Origin: Pseudomonadota bacterium
GTDB taxonomy: Bacteria; Pseudomonadota; Gammaproteobacteria; Acidiferrobacterales; Acidiferrobacteraceae
DNA length: 64,000 nucleotides
Reading direction: 5' to 3'
Assembly: GCA_021816625.1 (NCBI GenBank)
Contig: JAKAXM010000001.1
Location: 91,092 to 155,091 of the forward strand
Shown here: one piece after another, positions 1-8,245 of the stretch
How the letters are laid out: each line of letters starts with the position of its first letter
How positions within the stretch are numbered: position 1 is the stretch's first letter
Translations under genes and position numbers: made by a program
The notes under the pieces: model-generated
Database searches by the model: none
What the model was told of the DNA's origin: nothing
The model's input: only the letters and a program-made list of their open reading frames with translations

Positions 1-1
1 C

Positions 2-76
2 GCCGGCCTCAATGTCACAGACAGCCTGGGGCCACTCAAAACGTTTTTCATGATTCAAGCAGGGGCGCGGGCCTAG
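2..76 (+). CDS. possible 3' end of an unidentified gene
   Basis: The window begins inside a frame that stays open from base 2 to a TAG at 74-76 (24 codons, ending ...FFMIQAGARA). It lies on the same strand as the Mla-type operon that starts at 193. The fragment is too short to recognise a family, and it could be chance. Bases 77-192 hold no gene; TATGAT at 142-147 could be a -10 for the operon, but I see no good -35. Confidence 0.3.
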   Translation, partial: AGLNVTDSLGPLKTFFMIQAGARA

Positions 77-192
77 GGCTAGGCCGCGACTCACACACCG
101 AGCGGGGCACATTCGTATCGCTGCGCGCCATGGCGGCTTGATATGATCCCCGCGGGGAACGCCACGAGGGAAACGCTACGAACGGGACCACG

Positions 193-1353
193 ATGGGAGG
201 GGAAACGGGCAACAATACGGCCGCGGCGAGTCCGGTCGTGCCGGCCGGCTATCGCAGCCACACCGACGAACGGGGGCGCACGGTTGTGACCCTAACGGGC
301 AGCTGGACCTTGCGGGGCATCGATGGCAAGGTCTGTGATTTGACCGCCGAACTGAAGCGCCATGCCGACGGCCCGGCGCCCGTCGTGTGGGACTGCCGAA
401 CCACGGAGGCCTTCGATAACGTCGGCGCCCTGGTCTTGTGGCGGCTACCGGGCTTCCCGGGCCAGGGCGAGATCAAGATCCGCCCCGAACACGCGGCGCT
501 CTGCGCCCGCTGGTCGCAACGTAAGACCCCGCCCGCGCCCGGCCGCAGGACGCGCAGCGGGGCCTTGCGGGCGCTCGCGTCGTGGGAACGCGGATTGTGG
601 TCCCATTTGGTCGACTTCGCCGGACTGCTCGGCCAGACAACCCTTGACATCGGTCTACTCGTACGCCGGCCGCAACGGATCCCCTGGAAGGATATATCCG
701 CGACCATCTATGAAGCCGGGGTCCGCGCCCTCGGGATCACGGCACTGGTCGGCGCGCTCGTGGGCATCGTTATGAGCTATCTGTCGGCCCTGGAGCTGCA
801 AACGTTCGGCGCGCAATCCTTTATCGTGAACATCCTCGGACTGAGCGTGTTGCGCGAACTGGGGCCCCTGCTGGCGGCAATCCTGGTGGCCGGTCGCTCG
901 GGTTCGGCCATGGCCGCCGAACTCGGCGTCATGCGTCTTACCGAGGAACTCGATGCGCTGTCGGCCATGGGTGTATCGCGCACGATACGCCTCGTGTTGC
1001 CCAAAATCGTGGCGCTGACCCTGGCGCTGCCCCTGCTCGTGATCTGGACAGACGCCATTGGCCTTGTGGGCGGCATGGTCGCTGCCCACATTACCCTGGG
1101 GATCAGTCTGCCCGGCTTCATTCATGCGATCCCCGCGGCGGTCCCCGTATCCAATTTTCTGCTTGGGATCATAAAGGGCGCGGTATTTGGTACAGTCATT
1201 GCCCTGATCGCCTGCCACTTTGGTTTGCGCATTCAGCCCAATACCTTGAGCCTGGGCGTCGAAACCACGAACGCGGTGGTAACGGCGATCACGGCGGTGA
1301 TATTCATAGACGCGGTCTTTGCCATCGCATTCCGGGGACTTGGTCTGCCATGA
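193..1353 (+). CDS. MlaE-like ABC transporter permease with N-terminal STAS-like domain
   Basis: 386-residue inner-membrane permease of the MlaE/Ttg2B family, which moves phospholipids between inner and outer membrane with an ATPase and an MCE protein. Residues about 1-110 are soluble and resemble a STAS domain (in Mla systems this is the separate MlaB); the rest is the hydrophobic MlaE core with the conserved stretch around LRELGPLLAAILVAGRSGSA. The stop overlaps the next start in ATGA, so translation with the ATPase is coupled. The family is clear. The lipid and the direction of transport cannot be read from sequence. The ATG at 193 has only a weak ribosome site, but it gives a complete STAS-like domain. 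Confidence 0.88.
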   Translation: MGGETGNNTAAASPVVPAGYRSHTDERGRTVVTLTGSWTLRGIDGKVCDLTAELKRHADGPAPVVWDCRTTEAFDNVGALVLWRLPGFPGQGEIKIRPEHAALCARWSQRKTPPAPGRRTRSGALRALASWERGLWSHLVDFAGLLGQTTLDIGLLVRRPQRIPWKDISATIYEAGVRALGITALVGALVGIVMSYLSALELQTFGAQSFIVNILGLSVLRELGPLLAAILVAGRSGSAMAAELGVMRLTEELDALSAMGVSRTIRLVLPKIVALTLALPLLVIWTDAIGLVGGMVAAHITLGISLPGFIHAIPAAVPVSNFLLGIIKGAVFGTVIALIACHFGLRIQPNTLSLGVETTNAVVTAITAVIFIDAVFAIAFRGLGLP

Positions 1354-2123
1354 CGGCCGACACCATCATCGCCATGGAGCACGTCTCGACGCGCTTTGGG
1401 GACCAGATCGTCCATGACGATATCACGCTGCGGGTGCCACGTGGCCAGATCCTGGGCCTGGTCGGAGGTTCGGGGAGCGGCAAAACGACGCTCGTGCGTG
1501 AGATGATAGGGCTTGATGCACCGACCGCGGGGACTGTGCACTTGTTTGGGGAACGTCTGGACCTTTTGCGCGAGGACGCACTTGCCGCCTTGCGCGGGCG
1601 CTGCGGGGTGCTGTTCCAGGGGGGTGCGCTATTTAGCGCCTTTACGGTATACGAAAACATCGCCTTCCCGCTCCAGGAATACCGAGCGGTGGAGCCCGAT
1701 CTCATCAGGGACCTCGTTTACATGAAGCTTGCGCAAGTCGGCCTGGAACCGGACGTTGCGAGCCGCCGCCCCGCGGAACTGTCCGGCGGTATGGTCAAGC
1801 GCGTCGCTCTGGCGCGCGCGCTGGCCCTGGAACCGGAACTGCTGTTTCTAGACGAACCCACCTCCGGGCTGGACCCGGTCACCGCGCAAGGTTTCGTGCA
1901 CCACCTACAGGGTCTGCACCGGGAACTTGGGTTTACCGCCGTTGTGATCACCCATGACCTCGACCTCATGCATGACCTGTGCACGAGCCTTGCGATCCTG
2001 GCTGATCACACCATAGTCGCCCACGGATCGCCGGACGTCGTCGCCAAAAACCAGCACCCGTTCATCGAAGCGATGTTTTCGGGGGAACGCGGGCGCCGGG
2101 TATTTGGGGCGTTGTCTGCATGA
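1350..2123 (+). CDS. MlaF-like ABC transporter ATP-binding protein
   Basis: 257-residue ABC ATPase that would energise the MlaE-like permease. Visible motifs: Walker A GGSGSGKTT, a Q-loop near LFQGGALFSAFTVYEN, signature LSGGMVKRVALARAL, Walker B LLFLDEPTSGLD and H-loop VVITHDLD. The GGALF stretch after the Q-loop and the GGMVKR form of the signature are typical of the MlaF/Ttg2A group rather than other importers. It is the second gene of a four-gene operon in which every junction is a 4-base ATGA overlap, so the four products are probably made together. Confidence 0.93.
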   Translation: MTADTIIAMEHVSTRFGDQIVHDDITLRVPRGQILGLVGGSGSGKTTLVREMIGLDAPTAGTVHLFGERLDLLREDALAALRGRCGVLFQGGALFSAFTVYENIAFPLQEYRAVEPDLIRDLVYMKLAQVGLEPDVASRRPAELSGGMVKRVALARALALEPELLFLDEPTSGLDPVTAQGFVHHLQGLHRELGFTAVVITHDLDLMHDLCTSLAILADHTIVAHGSPDVVAKNQHPFIEAMFSGERGRRVFGALSA

Positions 2124-3016
2124 ATAACCGCGCGCACGCCATACGGACCGGTCTGTTCGTGATCGTATTCGTCACGGCCATCTTCGCCGCGGCCTTCTGG
2201 ATAGGAGGTGACCACCGGCACCGGGTCCCTTACATCGTGCAGACGACGGGCAGCGTCTTCGGCCTTAGGACACAATCCACCGTATTCTTTCGCGGTCTCA
2301 ATGCCGGTATCGTCAAGCGGATCACGGTCGATCCGCGGGATCCTCGTAAGATTGCGATCCGGATCGCCATCGACAAAAACATCCCCGTCACACGGGGTAC
2401 CTACGCCCAGCTGAAACTTCAGGGCGTCACCGGCCTATCCGTTCTGGAACTCAACACCACGGCTGACATGCGGCCCCTACCGACCTCGTCACAACATCCG
2501 GCGCACATCCCGATGCGGCCCTCATTGTTGGCACAACTTACGCATGCGGGCACCGACGCGATCCAGCAGCTCGGCCACCTCAGCCACGATCTGCGCCAGA
2601 TCCTCGGTCGCGCCAACCGCCGACACATGAGCGCCATCCTCGCCCACGCCGCGCAGGCGAGCCGCCAGTGGCAATCCTTGACGGGTCGCCTGAACGCCGC
2701 GGCCGGCCAGCTACCAGGCATGGAAGACGAGATCGACCAAAGTCTCACCCAGCTCACACGCGTCACACGCCAAGTCAACGCCCTAAGCGCGCGTCTCAAC
2801 CGTTTGGGCGCCACCGCGCAGGGCGCGAGCACCTTCGTGCTGACACGCACGTTGCCGCGTATGAACAAGGCCTTGGCGCGACTGGCCGCCGCGGCCGCGG
2901 ACGTGCAACGCCTAAGCCGCTCCTTACGCCACCACCCCCGCGAACTCCTGCTCGGCGCCCGCCCACTACCGCCGGGCCCGGGCGAGCAAGGTTACAAAGA
3001 GGGATCCGGTCCATGA
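2120..3016 (+). CDS. MlaD-like MCE-domain lipid-binding protein
   Basis: 298-residue protein with one N-terminal membrane anchor (residues ~9-29, LFVIVFVTAIFAAAFWIG), then an MCE domain (~37-120, with the GSVFGLRTQSTVFFRGLNAG and QGVTGLSVLELN segments), then a long helical tail to ~270. MCE proteins form periplasmic hexameric rings or tubes through which lipid passes. The helical tail is longer than in E. coli MlaD (about 183 aa) and could form a needle-like extension, as in other MCE proteins; that part is inference. It sits between the ATPase and the auxiliary lipoprotein gene and overlaps both by 4 bases. Confidence 0.88.
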   Translation: MNNRAHAIRTGLFVIVFVTAIFAAAFWIGGDHRHRVPYIVQTTGSVFGLRTQSTVFFRGLNAGIVKRITVDPRDPRKIAIRIAIDKNIPVTRGTYAQLKLQGVTGLSVLELNTTADMRPLPTSSQHPAHIPMRPSLLAQLTHAGTDAIQQLGHLSHDLRQILGRANRRHMSAILAHAAQASRQWQSLTGRLNAAAGQLPGMEDEIDQSLTQLTRVTRQVNALSARLNRLGATAQGASTFVLTRTLPRMNKALARLAAAAADVQRLSRSLRHHPRELLLGARPLPPGPGEQGYKEGSGP

Positions 3017-3606
3017 TGACATCCGCCCAAAAGGCACTGCTCCTGTTGGCCCTCACAGGTCTTGGCGGCTGCACCTTATTCCCCACACGCGCACCCGAGA
3101 TCCTGGTCGATCATGACTTCGGGCCTTTGCGGGCGCAAACGGCACAGGTAAGCGGTCCCCCTGTCCTCTTGCGTGTCAAAAGCCTCGGCTGGCTGGCCGG
3201 GACCACCATCCATTACCGCTTGCTCTACCAGGATCCCACGGCGGTCCATGTGTATGCGCAAAACCGCTGGATCGCGCCGCCCACCGCACTGCTCAAAGCC
3301 CGGATCCGCTGGCATCTCGGCAACGCCCCGCGGCTGCAGGCCGGAACCGGACCAATCGCGCGGCTCGTGGTGACCTTGGCGCGCTTCGACCAGGACTTTG
3401 CGAGCCCGCGTCAGGCCTTCGTGCGGCTCACCGCCACAGCGCAACTCTACGATATCGGCAATGGGGCACTCATCGCCACCACGACCCTCAATCTGCGCCA
3501 GCCCTGCGCGCCGACGGTGTCGGGGGCCGTGGCCGGACTGGCGCGCCTGGGCCGGGTGGCGAGCGCGCGCCTTGCGCAGTTTGCAAAGAAACGGCTCGCG
3601 CGCTAG
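3013..3606 (+). CDS. ABC transport auxiliary lipoprotein (PqiC/YmbA-like)
   Basis: 197-residue lipoprotein with signal peptide and lipobox LGGC (residues ~17-20), probably anchored in the outer membrane. It resembles the ABC-type transport auxiliary component family (PF03886; PqiC/YmbA), whose members accompany MCE transporters. I chose the ATG at 3013 because it overlaps the mlaD-like stop as ATGA and places a proper signal peptide at the N terminus; the longer frame starting at 2668 would lie inside the mlaD-like gene. The 3' end overlaps the convergent ntrC stop by 4 bases. Confidence 0.82.
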   Translation: MMTSAQKALLLLALTGLGGCTLFPTRAPEILVDHDFGPLRAQTAQVSGPPVLLRVKSLGWLAGTTIHYRLLYQDPTAVHVYAQNRWIAPPTALLKARIRWHLGNAPRLQAGTGPIARLVVTLARFDQDFASPRQAFVRLTATAQLYDIGNGALIATTTLNLRQPCAPTVSGAVAGLARLGRVASARLAQFAKKRLAR

Positions 3607-4994
3607 AGGTCAAGCTCCTTTAGCTTGCGGGTCAACGTATTACGGCCGAGACCCAGCCGCTGGGCCGCCTCTTGTTTGCGCCCCCCGGTGTGGCGGAGGG
3701 CCGCCTCGATCAAGGTGCGCTCGAATTCGAGACTGAGATCGCTGTAGACGGCCTTTTCGCCCAAGGCAAGCCGCTGTTCAACGACGCTGCGCAGACCGGC
3801 GCGCCAATCGATCCCGGCCGGGGCCGGATCGACCTCTTTCAGTTCTGGGGCCAGATCCGTGATACGGATCGTCCGTCCCGGGGCCATGACGGTCAACCAC
3901 CGGCAGGTGTTCTCGAGTTGCCGGACATTGCCGGGCCAGGGCAGCTTACCAAGATACTGCTCCACCTCCGGGGCTAGGCGTTTGGCCTCGACCTTGAGTT
4001 CGGTGGCGGCGACCGCGAGAAAATGCCGCGCCAGCAGCGGTATGTCTTGGCGACGATCACGCAGCGCCGGGACATGGATGCGGATGACATTGAGCCGGTG
4101 GAACAAATCCTCCCGAAACAAACCATCGGCTACGCGCTGCTCGAGGTTTTGGTGGGTCGCCGCGATCACCCGCACATTGGTCTGTATCTTCTCGCAACCC
4201 CCTACCCGGTAAAACTGGCCATCCGACAGGACCCGCAGCAGACGCGTCTGGAGGTCGGGCGGCATGTCGCCGATCTCGTCTAGGAATAGCGTGCCGCCAT
4301 CGGCCTGCTCGAAACGGCCCCGCCGTTGGGTGAGCGCCCCGGTAAAGGCGCCCCGCTCGTGCCCAAAGAGCTCCGACTCGAGGAGACCGGCGGGAATGGC
4401 GGCGATATTGAGCGCGATGAAGGCATTGCGCGCCCGCGGACTGTGATTGTGGAGGGCTCGTGCCACCAGTTCTTTGCCGGTCCCGGATTCGCCGTTTATG
4501 AGAACCGTGATATGCGAACCAGACAGCCGGCCGATGGCGCGAAAAACCTCTTGCATGGCCGGGGCGGCCCCGAGAATCTCCGGGGTGGCCTCCGGCCGCT
4601 CCGTGCTCAGGACCTGGCCTTGGCGACGATGCTCGATGGCGTAGCGGGCAAGACCTACCGCGTGGTCTACGTCGAACGGTTTGGGGAGGTACTCGAAGGC
4701 CCCGCCCTGGTAAGCCGCCACGGCGCTATCCAGATCAGAATGCGCCGTCATGACGATCACGGGCAGCGCCGGGAGCATGCGGCCGACCGTCTCCAAGAGC
4801 TTAAGGCCTGAGAGGCCATTCATACGAATATCGGTGATGACGACGTCGGGCGTCTCGTTGTGGAGCTCATCCAAGGCGGCACTGGCCCCCGTAAAGGAGC
4901 GCACCTGCATGCCCGCTTGTTGGAAGGCCTTTTCCAGAACCCACCGGATCGACTCATCGTCATCGATGATCCATACACTATCCTGTCGCGTCAT
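3603..4994 (-). CDS. ntrC: nitrogen regulation response regulator NtrC
   Basis: 463-residue sigma54-dependent activator. Domain order: receiver (~1-120; acidic cluster IDDDES, phospho-acceptor Asp in ITDIRMNG, conserved Lys in PKPF), AAA+ central domain (~140-370; Walker A GESGTGKE, the sigma54-contacting loop GAFTGA, Walker [13 protein letters not shown]) and a Fis-type helix-turn-helix (~420-463, [22 protein letters not shown]). Phosphorylated by NtrB under nitrogen limitation, it activates sigma54 promoters. A matching site plus sigma54 promoter lies upstream of glnA at 60.3 kb in this window. It overlaps ntrB by 17 bases. Confidence 0.97.
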   Translation of the reverse strand: MTRQDSVWIIDDDESIRWVLEKAFQQAGMQVRSFTGASAALDELHNETPDVVITDIRMNGLSGLKLLETVGRMLPALPVIVMTAHSDLDSAVAAYQGGAFEYLPKPFDVDHAVGLARYAIEHRRQGQVLSTERPEATPEILGAAPAMQEVFRAIGRLSGSHITVLINGESGTGKELVARALHNHSPRARNAFIALNIAAIPAGLLESELFGHERGAFTGALTQRRGRFEQADGGTLFLDEIGDMPPDLQTRLLRVLSDGQFYRVGGCEKIQTNVRVIAATHQNLEQRVADGLFREDLFHRLNVIRIHVPALRDRRQDIPLLARHFLAVAATELKVEAKRLAPEVEQYLGKLPWPGNVRQLENTCRWLTVMAPGRTIRITDLAPELKEVDPAPAGIDWRAGLRSVVEQRLALGEKAVYSDLSLEFERTLIEAALRHTGGRKQEAAQRLGLGRNTLTRKLKELDL

Positions 4995-6045
4995 GCTCCT
5001 GCCTCAGGGGGAGAAATAAGGTAAATACCGTGCGGCCGGGCCGGCTCGTATACTCGATAAGGCCAGCGTGACGGCGAGCGATGTCCTGCGCGATCGACAG
5101 ACCAAGACCGGTGCCCGCCGCGCGTCCCGTCACCATCGGATAAAAGAGGGTTTCACGCAGGGCTGCCGGCACGCCGGGGCCATCGTCTTCGACTTCCGCC
5201 CGCAAGACGAGCCGATGGCGGCGCTGGCCGATCGTGAACTGACGCTCGACCCTCGACCTCAACACGACCGTGCGGCTAGGGGCTTGCACAGAGTTGCGCA
5301 CGAGATTCAAGACCGCCTGCACTAGCTGATCGGGATCCCCCATGAATTGCGGGATGCTGGGATCGTAATCGCGCCGCAGCGTCAGACCATCGCCCACCTC
5401 GGCTAGGATCAGCGCGCGCACATGCTCAAAGACCTGATGAATATTCACCTGGGCCTGGAGATAAGGCCTGCTCGGCCCCGTCAGACGATCCACGAGACCC
5501 TGCAGACGGTCCGCTTCCCGGATGATGATGCGCGTGTATTCGCGTTCACTCTCCGCAAGCTTGCGCTCTAGGAGTTGGGCGGCGCCGCGCAAGCCGCCGA
5601 GCGGGTTTTTGATCTCGTGGGCAAGGCCCCGCACGACCGCGCGCTGGGCCTCATGACGGTCCACGAGATCTTCTTCCTGCGCCAAGCGCCGCAAGCGATC
5701 GACCTGGCTGAGCTCCAGCAACAAAGCGGCGTCCTGGATCCCCGCGCCCCCCTCGGGAAGCAGGGCGGTGACGGTCAAGTCCACGGTCACCTCACGGCCC
5801 GGAAGCGGCAGCGGCAGCCCGCGGCGGGTGAAGGAATGGGCAGTTTGCAGGGTGTCTGCAAATAACTCCGTGAGCGCGCCGGTCTGCGGCCAAAGCCGCT
5901 GGAGCCGTTGCCCCAGCATCTGTTTGGCGCTTAGCTCAAAGAGCATTTCGCTCGCCGGGTTAACGGCCTGCAAGCGCAAGCCGGCGTCCGCCACCACGAC
6001 GGCGGTCGTCAAGTTCTCTACGATGCTCTCGGCATGACGCGTCAC
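4978..6045 (-). CDS. ntrB: nitrogen regulation sensor kinase/phosphatase NtrB
   Basis: 355-residue cytosolic histidine kinase. An N-terminal PAS domain (~5-110) precedes the H-box HEIKNPLGGLRGAAQLL (~143-159) and a GHKL ATPase domain with N-box around LNLVRNSVQA and G-box DDGPGVP / GTGLGLS. No membrane segment is seen, as expected for NtrB, which is controlled by PII proteins. It lies upstream of ntrC in the same operon. The intergenic region before it carries a dyad and an imperfect NtrC-like site (6117-6149), which would allow autoregulation. Confidence 0.95.
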   Translation of the reverse strand: MTRHAESIVENLTTAVVVADAGLRLQAVNPASEMLFELSAKQMLGQRLQRLWPQTGALTELFADTLQTAHSFTRRGLPLPLPGREVTVDLTVTALLPEGGAGIQDAALLLELSQVDRLRRLAQEEDLVDRHEAQRAVVRGLAHEIKNPLGGLRGAAQLLERKLAESEREYTRIIIREADRLQGLVDRLTGPSRPYLQAQVNIHQVFEHVRALILAEVGDGLTLRRDYDPSIPQFMGDPDQLVQAVLNLVRNSVQAPSRTVVLRSRVERQFTIGQRRHRLVLRAEVEDDGPGVPAALRETLFYPMVTGRAAGTGLGLSIAQDIARRHAGLIEYTSRPGRTVFTLFLPLRQEHDATG

Positions 6046-6116
6046 GCTGCCCCCTTAGGCAAGATTCGCGCCAGGTCCCAAGCCCCAGGAAACGCCCCTT
6101 CGGCGGGCGCGCGTGC

Positions 6117-6149
6117 CCCATTATGGACCATTTGCACCAATAATGGGCA
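6117..6149. promoter_or_regulatory. inverted repeat with imperfect NtrC-like site upstream of ntrB
   Basis: A perfect 8-bp inverted repeat, CCCATTAT (6117-6124) and ATAATGGG (6140-6147), is separated by 15 bases. Inside and overlapping it is TGCACC-N5-TGGGCA (6133-6149), which resembles the NtrC consensus TGCACC-N5-GGTGCA with a degenerate right half. It lies between divergent ntrB and the NRAMP-like gene, so it may act on either. Binding by NtrC is inference. Confidence 0.4.
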
Positions 6150-6162
6150 TAAGGGCTAAGGC

Positions 6163-6191
6163 TTGCGCTAAATGTAAATGAATCTTATTAT
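6163..6191 (+). promoter_or_regulatory. sigma70-like promoter of the NRAMP-like gene
   Basis: TTGCGC (6163-6168), 17-base spacer, TATTAT (6186-6191, 5 of 6 to TATAAT). The stretch is A/T rich, unlike its surroundings. A start site near 6198 would rule out the TTG at 6191 as start codon and support the ATG at 6227. Confidence 0.5.
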
Positions 6192-6226
6192 TGTTGGAAA
6201 CGAGCCCGGGTTCCCCTTCCGCTGCC

Positions 6227-7480
6227 ATGTCCCTATCCCGCCGACGTTCCGATAGATGGTCGAGCCCGGTTGCCGGTGTCCTGGCGGTGCTGGGTCCGGG
6301 CCTTGTGGTTATGCTCGCGGACACCGATGCGGGCAGTGTCATAACGGCCGCGCAAAGCGGGGCCCAATGGGGCTATAAGCTCTTGCTGCTCCAAGTGATC
6401 TTGGTGCCCATCTTGTACATTGTCCAGGAACTGACGGTGCGGCTGGGGATCGTGACGGGCGAGGGGCATGGCGAATTGATCGCCAAACGCTTCGGCCGGG
6501 GCTGGGCCTGGCTTTCGGTCGGAACCCTTGCCCTGTCGTGTCTGGGGGCGCTGCTCACCGAATTGAGCGGCATGGCGGGCGTCGGACTACTGTTTGGCAT
6601 CCCGCGCTGGATTACCATGCTGGCCTTGGTCGGCGGGCTGATCACCATGGTCTGGACGGCCTCGTACGCGGGCGTGGAACGGGTGGCGCTCGCCGTAGGG
6701 GCCTTCGAATTCGCCTTCCTGGCCGTCGCCCTAAAGACCCACCAATCCCTGGGGCCGCTGCTCGCACACAGTCTACAGATCCCCTTTCACGACCCCGGCT
6801 ACCTCTACCTCGCGGCCGCGAACGTCGGGGCCGTCATTATGCCCTGGATGGTGTTCTATCAGCAGTCGGCCGTGGTCGACAAACGACTCCGCCTCGTGCA
6901 TCTCAGGATGGCGCGCATCGATACGGCCATCGGAGCGGTCGTGACCCAATTGATCATGGCCTCGGTGCTCGTAGTCACAGCGGCCACGATCGGCCATAGC
7001 GATCCCCATACGCCCTTGAATACGGTCCAGCAGATCGCCACGGCGCTCACGCCTTTCCTGGGAGAACGTACCGGCCGCTTGTTGTTTGCCTTGGGTATGA
7101 GTGGGGCCGCCGCGGTCGCGACCATCGTGGTCTCGCTCACCGCGGCGCGCGGCGTGGGCGAGGTCATGGGTTTCAAACATTCCCTGGAGCATCACCCCCG
7201 TGAAGCACCGTGGTTCTACGGCATCTTTACGACGCTTTTGGTGCTCGGGGGCGCCCTCGTGGCCTCCAACGTCAACCTGATCTCACTGGGGGTCGCGATG
7301 GAGGTCATGAACGCGGTTCTACTACCCGTTGTTCTGGGCTTCCTCTATCTATTGGCGCGCCACGCCCTGCCGGGCCCCCTGCAGCTCAAGGGGGCGTATG
7401 CGGTCTTCGTGCTGTTCGTCATCATCGTCACAGGCGGGTTTGGTTTGTACGCGGCGATAAACGGTATCGCCGTCGCTTAA
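6227..7480 (+). CDS. NRAMP-family divalent metal transporter with non-canonical metal site
   Basis: 417-residue polytopic membrane protein (11-12 hydrophobic segments) of the NRAMP fold. The segment ADTDAGSVITAAQSGAQWGY is clearly NRAMP TM1, but the canonical DPGN is DTDAGS here. The TM6 motif, normally MPHN/H, reads MPWMVFYQQSA. The conserved Asn and Met/His that select transition metals are therefore not present in their usual form. This recalls NRAMP-related magnesium transporters (NRMTs), so Mg2+ or a broader substrate is possible (inference). ATG 6227 is preferred over TTG 6191 because the predicted transcription start lies between them; neither has a strong ribosome site. Confidence 0.85.
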   Translation: MSLSRRRSDRWSSPVAGVLAVLGPGLVVMLADTDAGSVITAAQSGAQWGYKLLLLQVILVPILYIVQELTVRLGIVTGEGHGELIAKRFGRGWAWLSVGTLALSCLGALLTELSGMAGVGLLFGIPRWITMLALVGGLITMVWTASYAGVERVALAVGAFEFAFLAVALKTHQSLGPLLAHSLQIPFHDPGYLYLAAANVGAVIMPWMVFYQQSAVVDKRLRLVHLRMARIDTAIGAVVTQLIMASVLVVTAATIGHSDPHTPLNTVQQIATALTPFLGERTGRLLFALGMSGAAAVATIVVSLTAARGVGEVMGFKHSLEHHPREAPWFYGIFTTLLVLGGALVASNVNLISLGVAMEVMNAVLLPVVLGFLYLLARHALPGPLQLKGAYAVFVLFVIIVTGGFGLYAAINGIAVA

Positions 7481-7690
7481 AGTCCTCCTTAAGTCGCTTC
7501 TTGCCTTGCCGGACAGGGACGAGAATGGGGGCCAATAAGGTAGGCAGCGCCGCTCTACGGAGCTCACTGCAACGACCCATGGCTGGGCCCTACCGAATAA
7601 GCCAACAGGGGCGTCGGCCTCCCCGGCGCCCCTCCCTCCCTTCTAATGACAAACGCAGGACCGTACAAGCGGGGTCTGTCCGGCAGCAGG

Positions 7691-8245
7691 TCAGCGTAAG
7701 CGGCCGACATCCACGCCCTCTTCGGCGAGCAGGCGTCTTTTCATGAGCGGCCCCCCATCTGAGTAACGGCCCAGGCGTGCGCCGGCGGCCACGACGCGGT
7801 GACAAGGGATAAGGAGCGGCAGGGGGTTCATGGCGAGCGCGCTGCCCACGGCGCGCGCGGCGAGCGGGTGTCCGACGGCCGCGGCCAAGCGCCCGTACGT
7901 CCAGGTCTCGCCTCGCGGTATCGTGCGGGTCTTTTCCAAGACCGCGCGTTGAAACGCCGTGAGGCCCACAAGACCAACCGGGCCGCGATAGTCGCGGCGC
8001 TCCGTGAGGGCGCGCCGCACCGGATCAAGGCCCGCAGGGATCGTGGTGCTCGGCCGGGGTGGGACGAGGCCCACGGCCCGCGCGAAGGCCGCGAGCCCCT
8101 CCGGACCATCCCAGGAGACGCAATAGGGGTAGCGGCCCCGGTAGGCAAGATAAAGGACACCCAAGGCGGTGGAGAGCGCGACATAACGAAGCGGCGTGTC
8201 CTTCCCGGGCACAGGGTTGCGGCCGGGCCGCGTGTCAGTCGTCAT
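7691..8245 (-). CDS. ogt: O6-alkylguanine-DNA alkyltransferase
   Basis: 184-residue suicide DNA-repair protein that transfers alkyl groups from O6-alkylguanine to its own cysteine. The active-site motif PCHRVV is visible, preceded by the helix-turn-helix region (TYGRLAAAVGHPLAARAVGSAL) and the Arg-finger area. The N-terminal domain is short and degenerate, as in Ogt-type proteins. ATG 8245 is preferred; it overlaps the upstream permease stop by 11 bases, and an earlier in-frame start (8302) would lie deep in that gene. It is the distal gene of a two-gene minus-strand unit. Confidence 0.92.
   Translation of the reverse strand: MTTDTRPGRNPVPGKDTPLRYVALSTALGVLYLAYRGRYPYCVSWDGPEGLAAFARAVGLVPPRPSTTIPAGLDPVRRALTERRDYRGPVGLVGLTAFQRAVLEKTRTIPRGETWTYGRLAAAVGHPLAARAVGSALAMNPLPLLIPCHRVVAAGARLGRYSDGGPLMKRRLLAEEGVDVGRLR

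Noticed and set aside
2668..3012. longer start for the auxiliary lipoprotein
   Set aside because: It lies within the MCE gene and would bury the signal peptide; ATG 3013 gives a lipobox and an ATGA overlap.
7607..7633. terminator after the NRAMP-like gene
   Set aside because: The 7-bp arms AGGGGCG/CGCCCCT form a hairpin, but no T tract follows on either strand.
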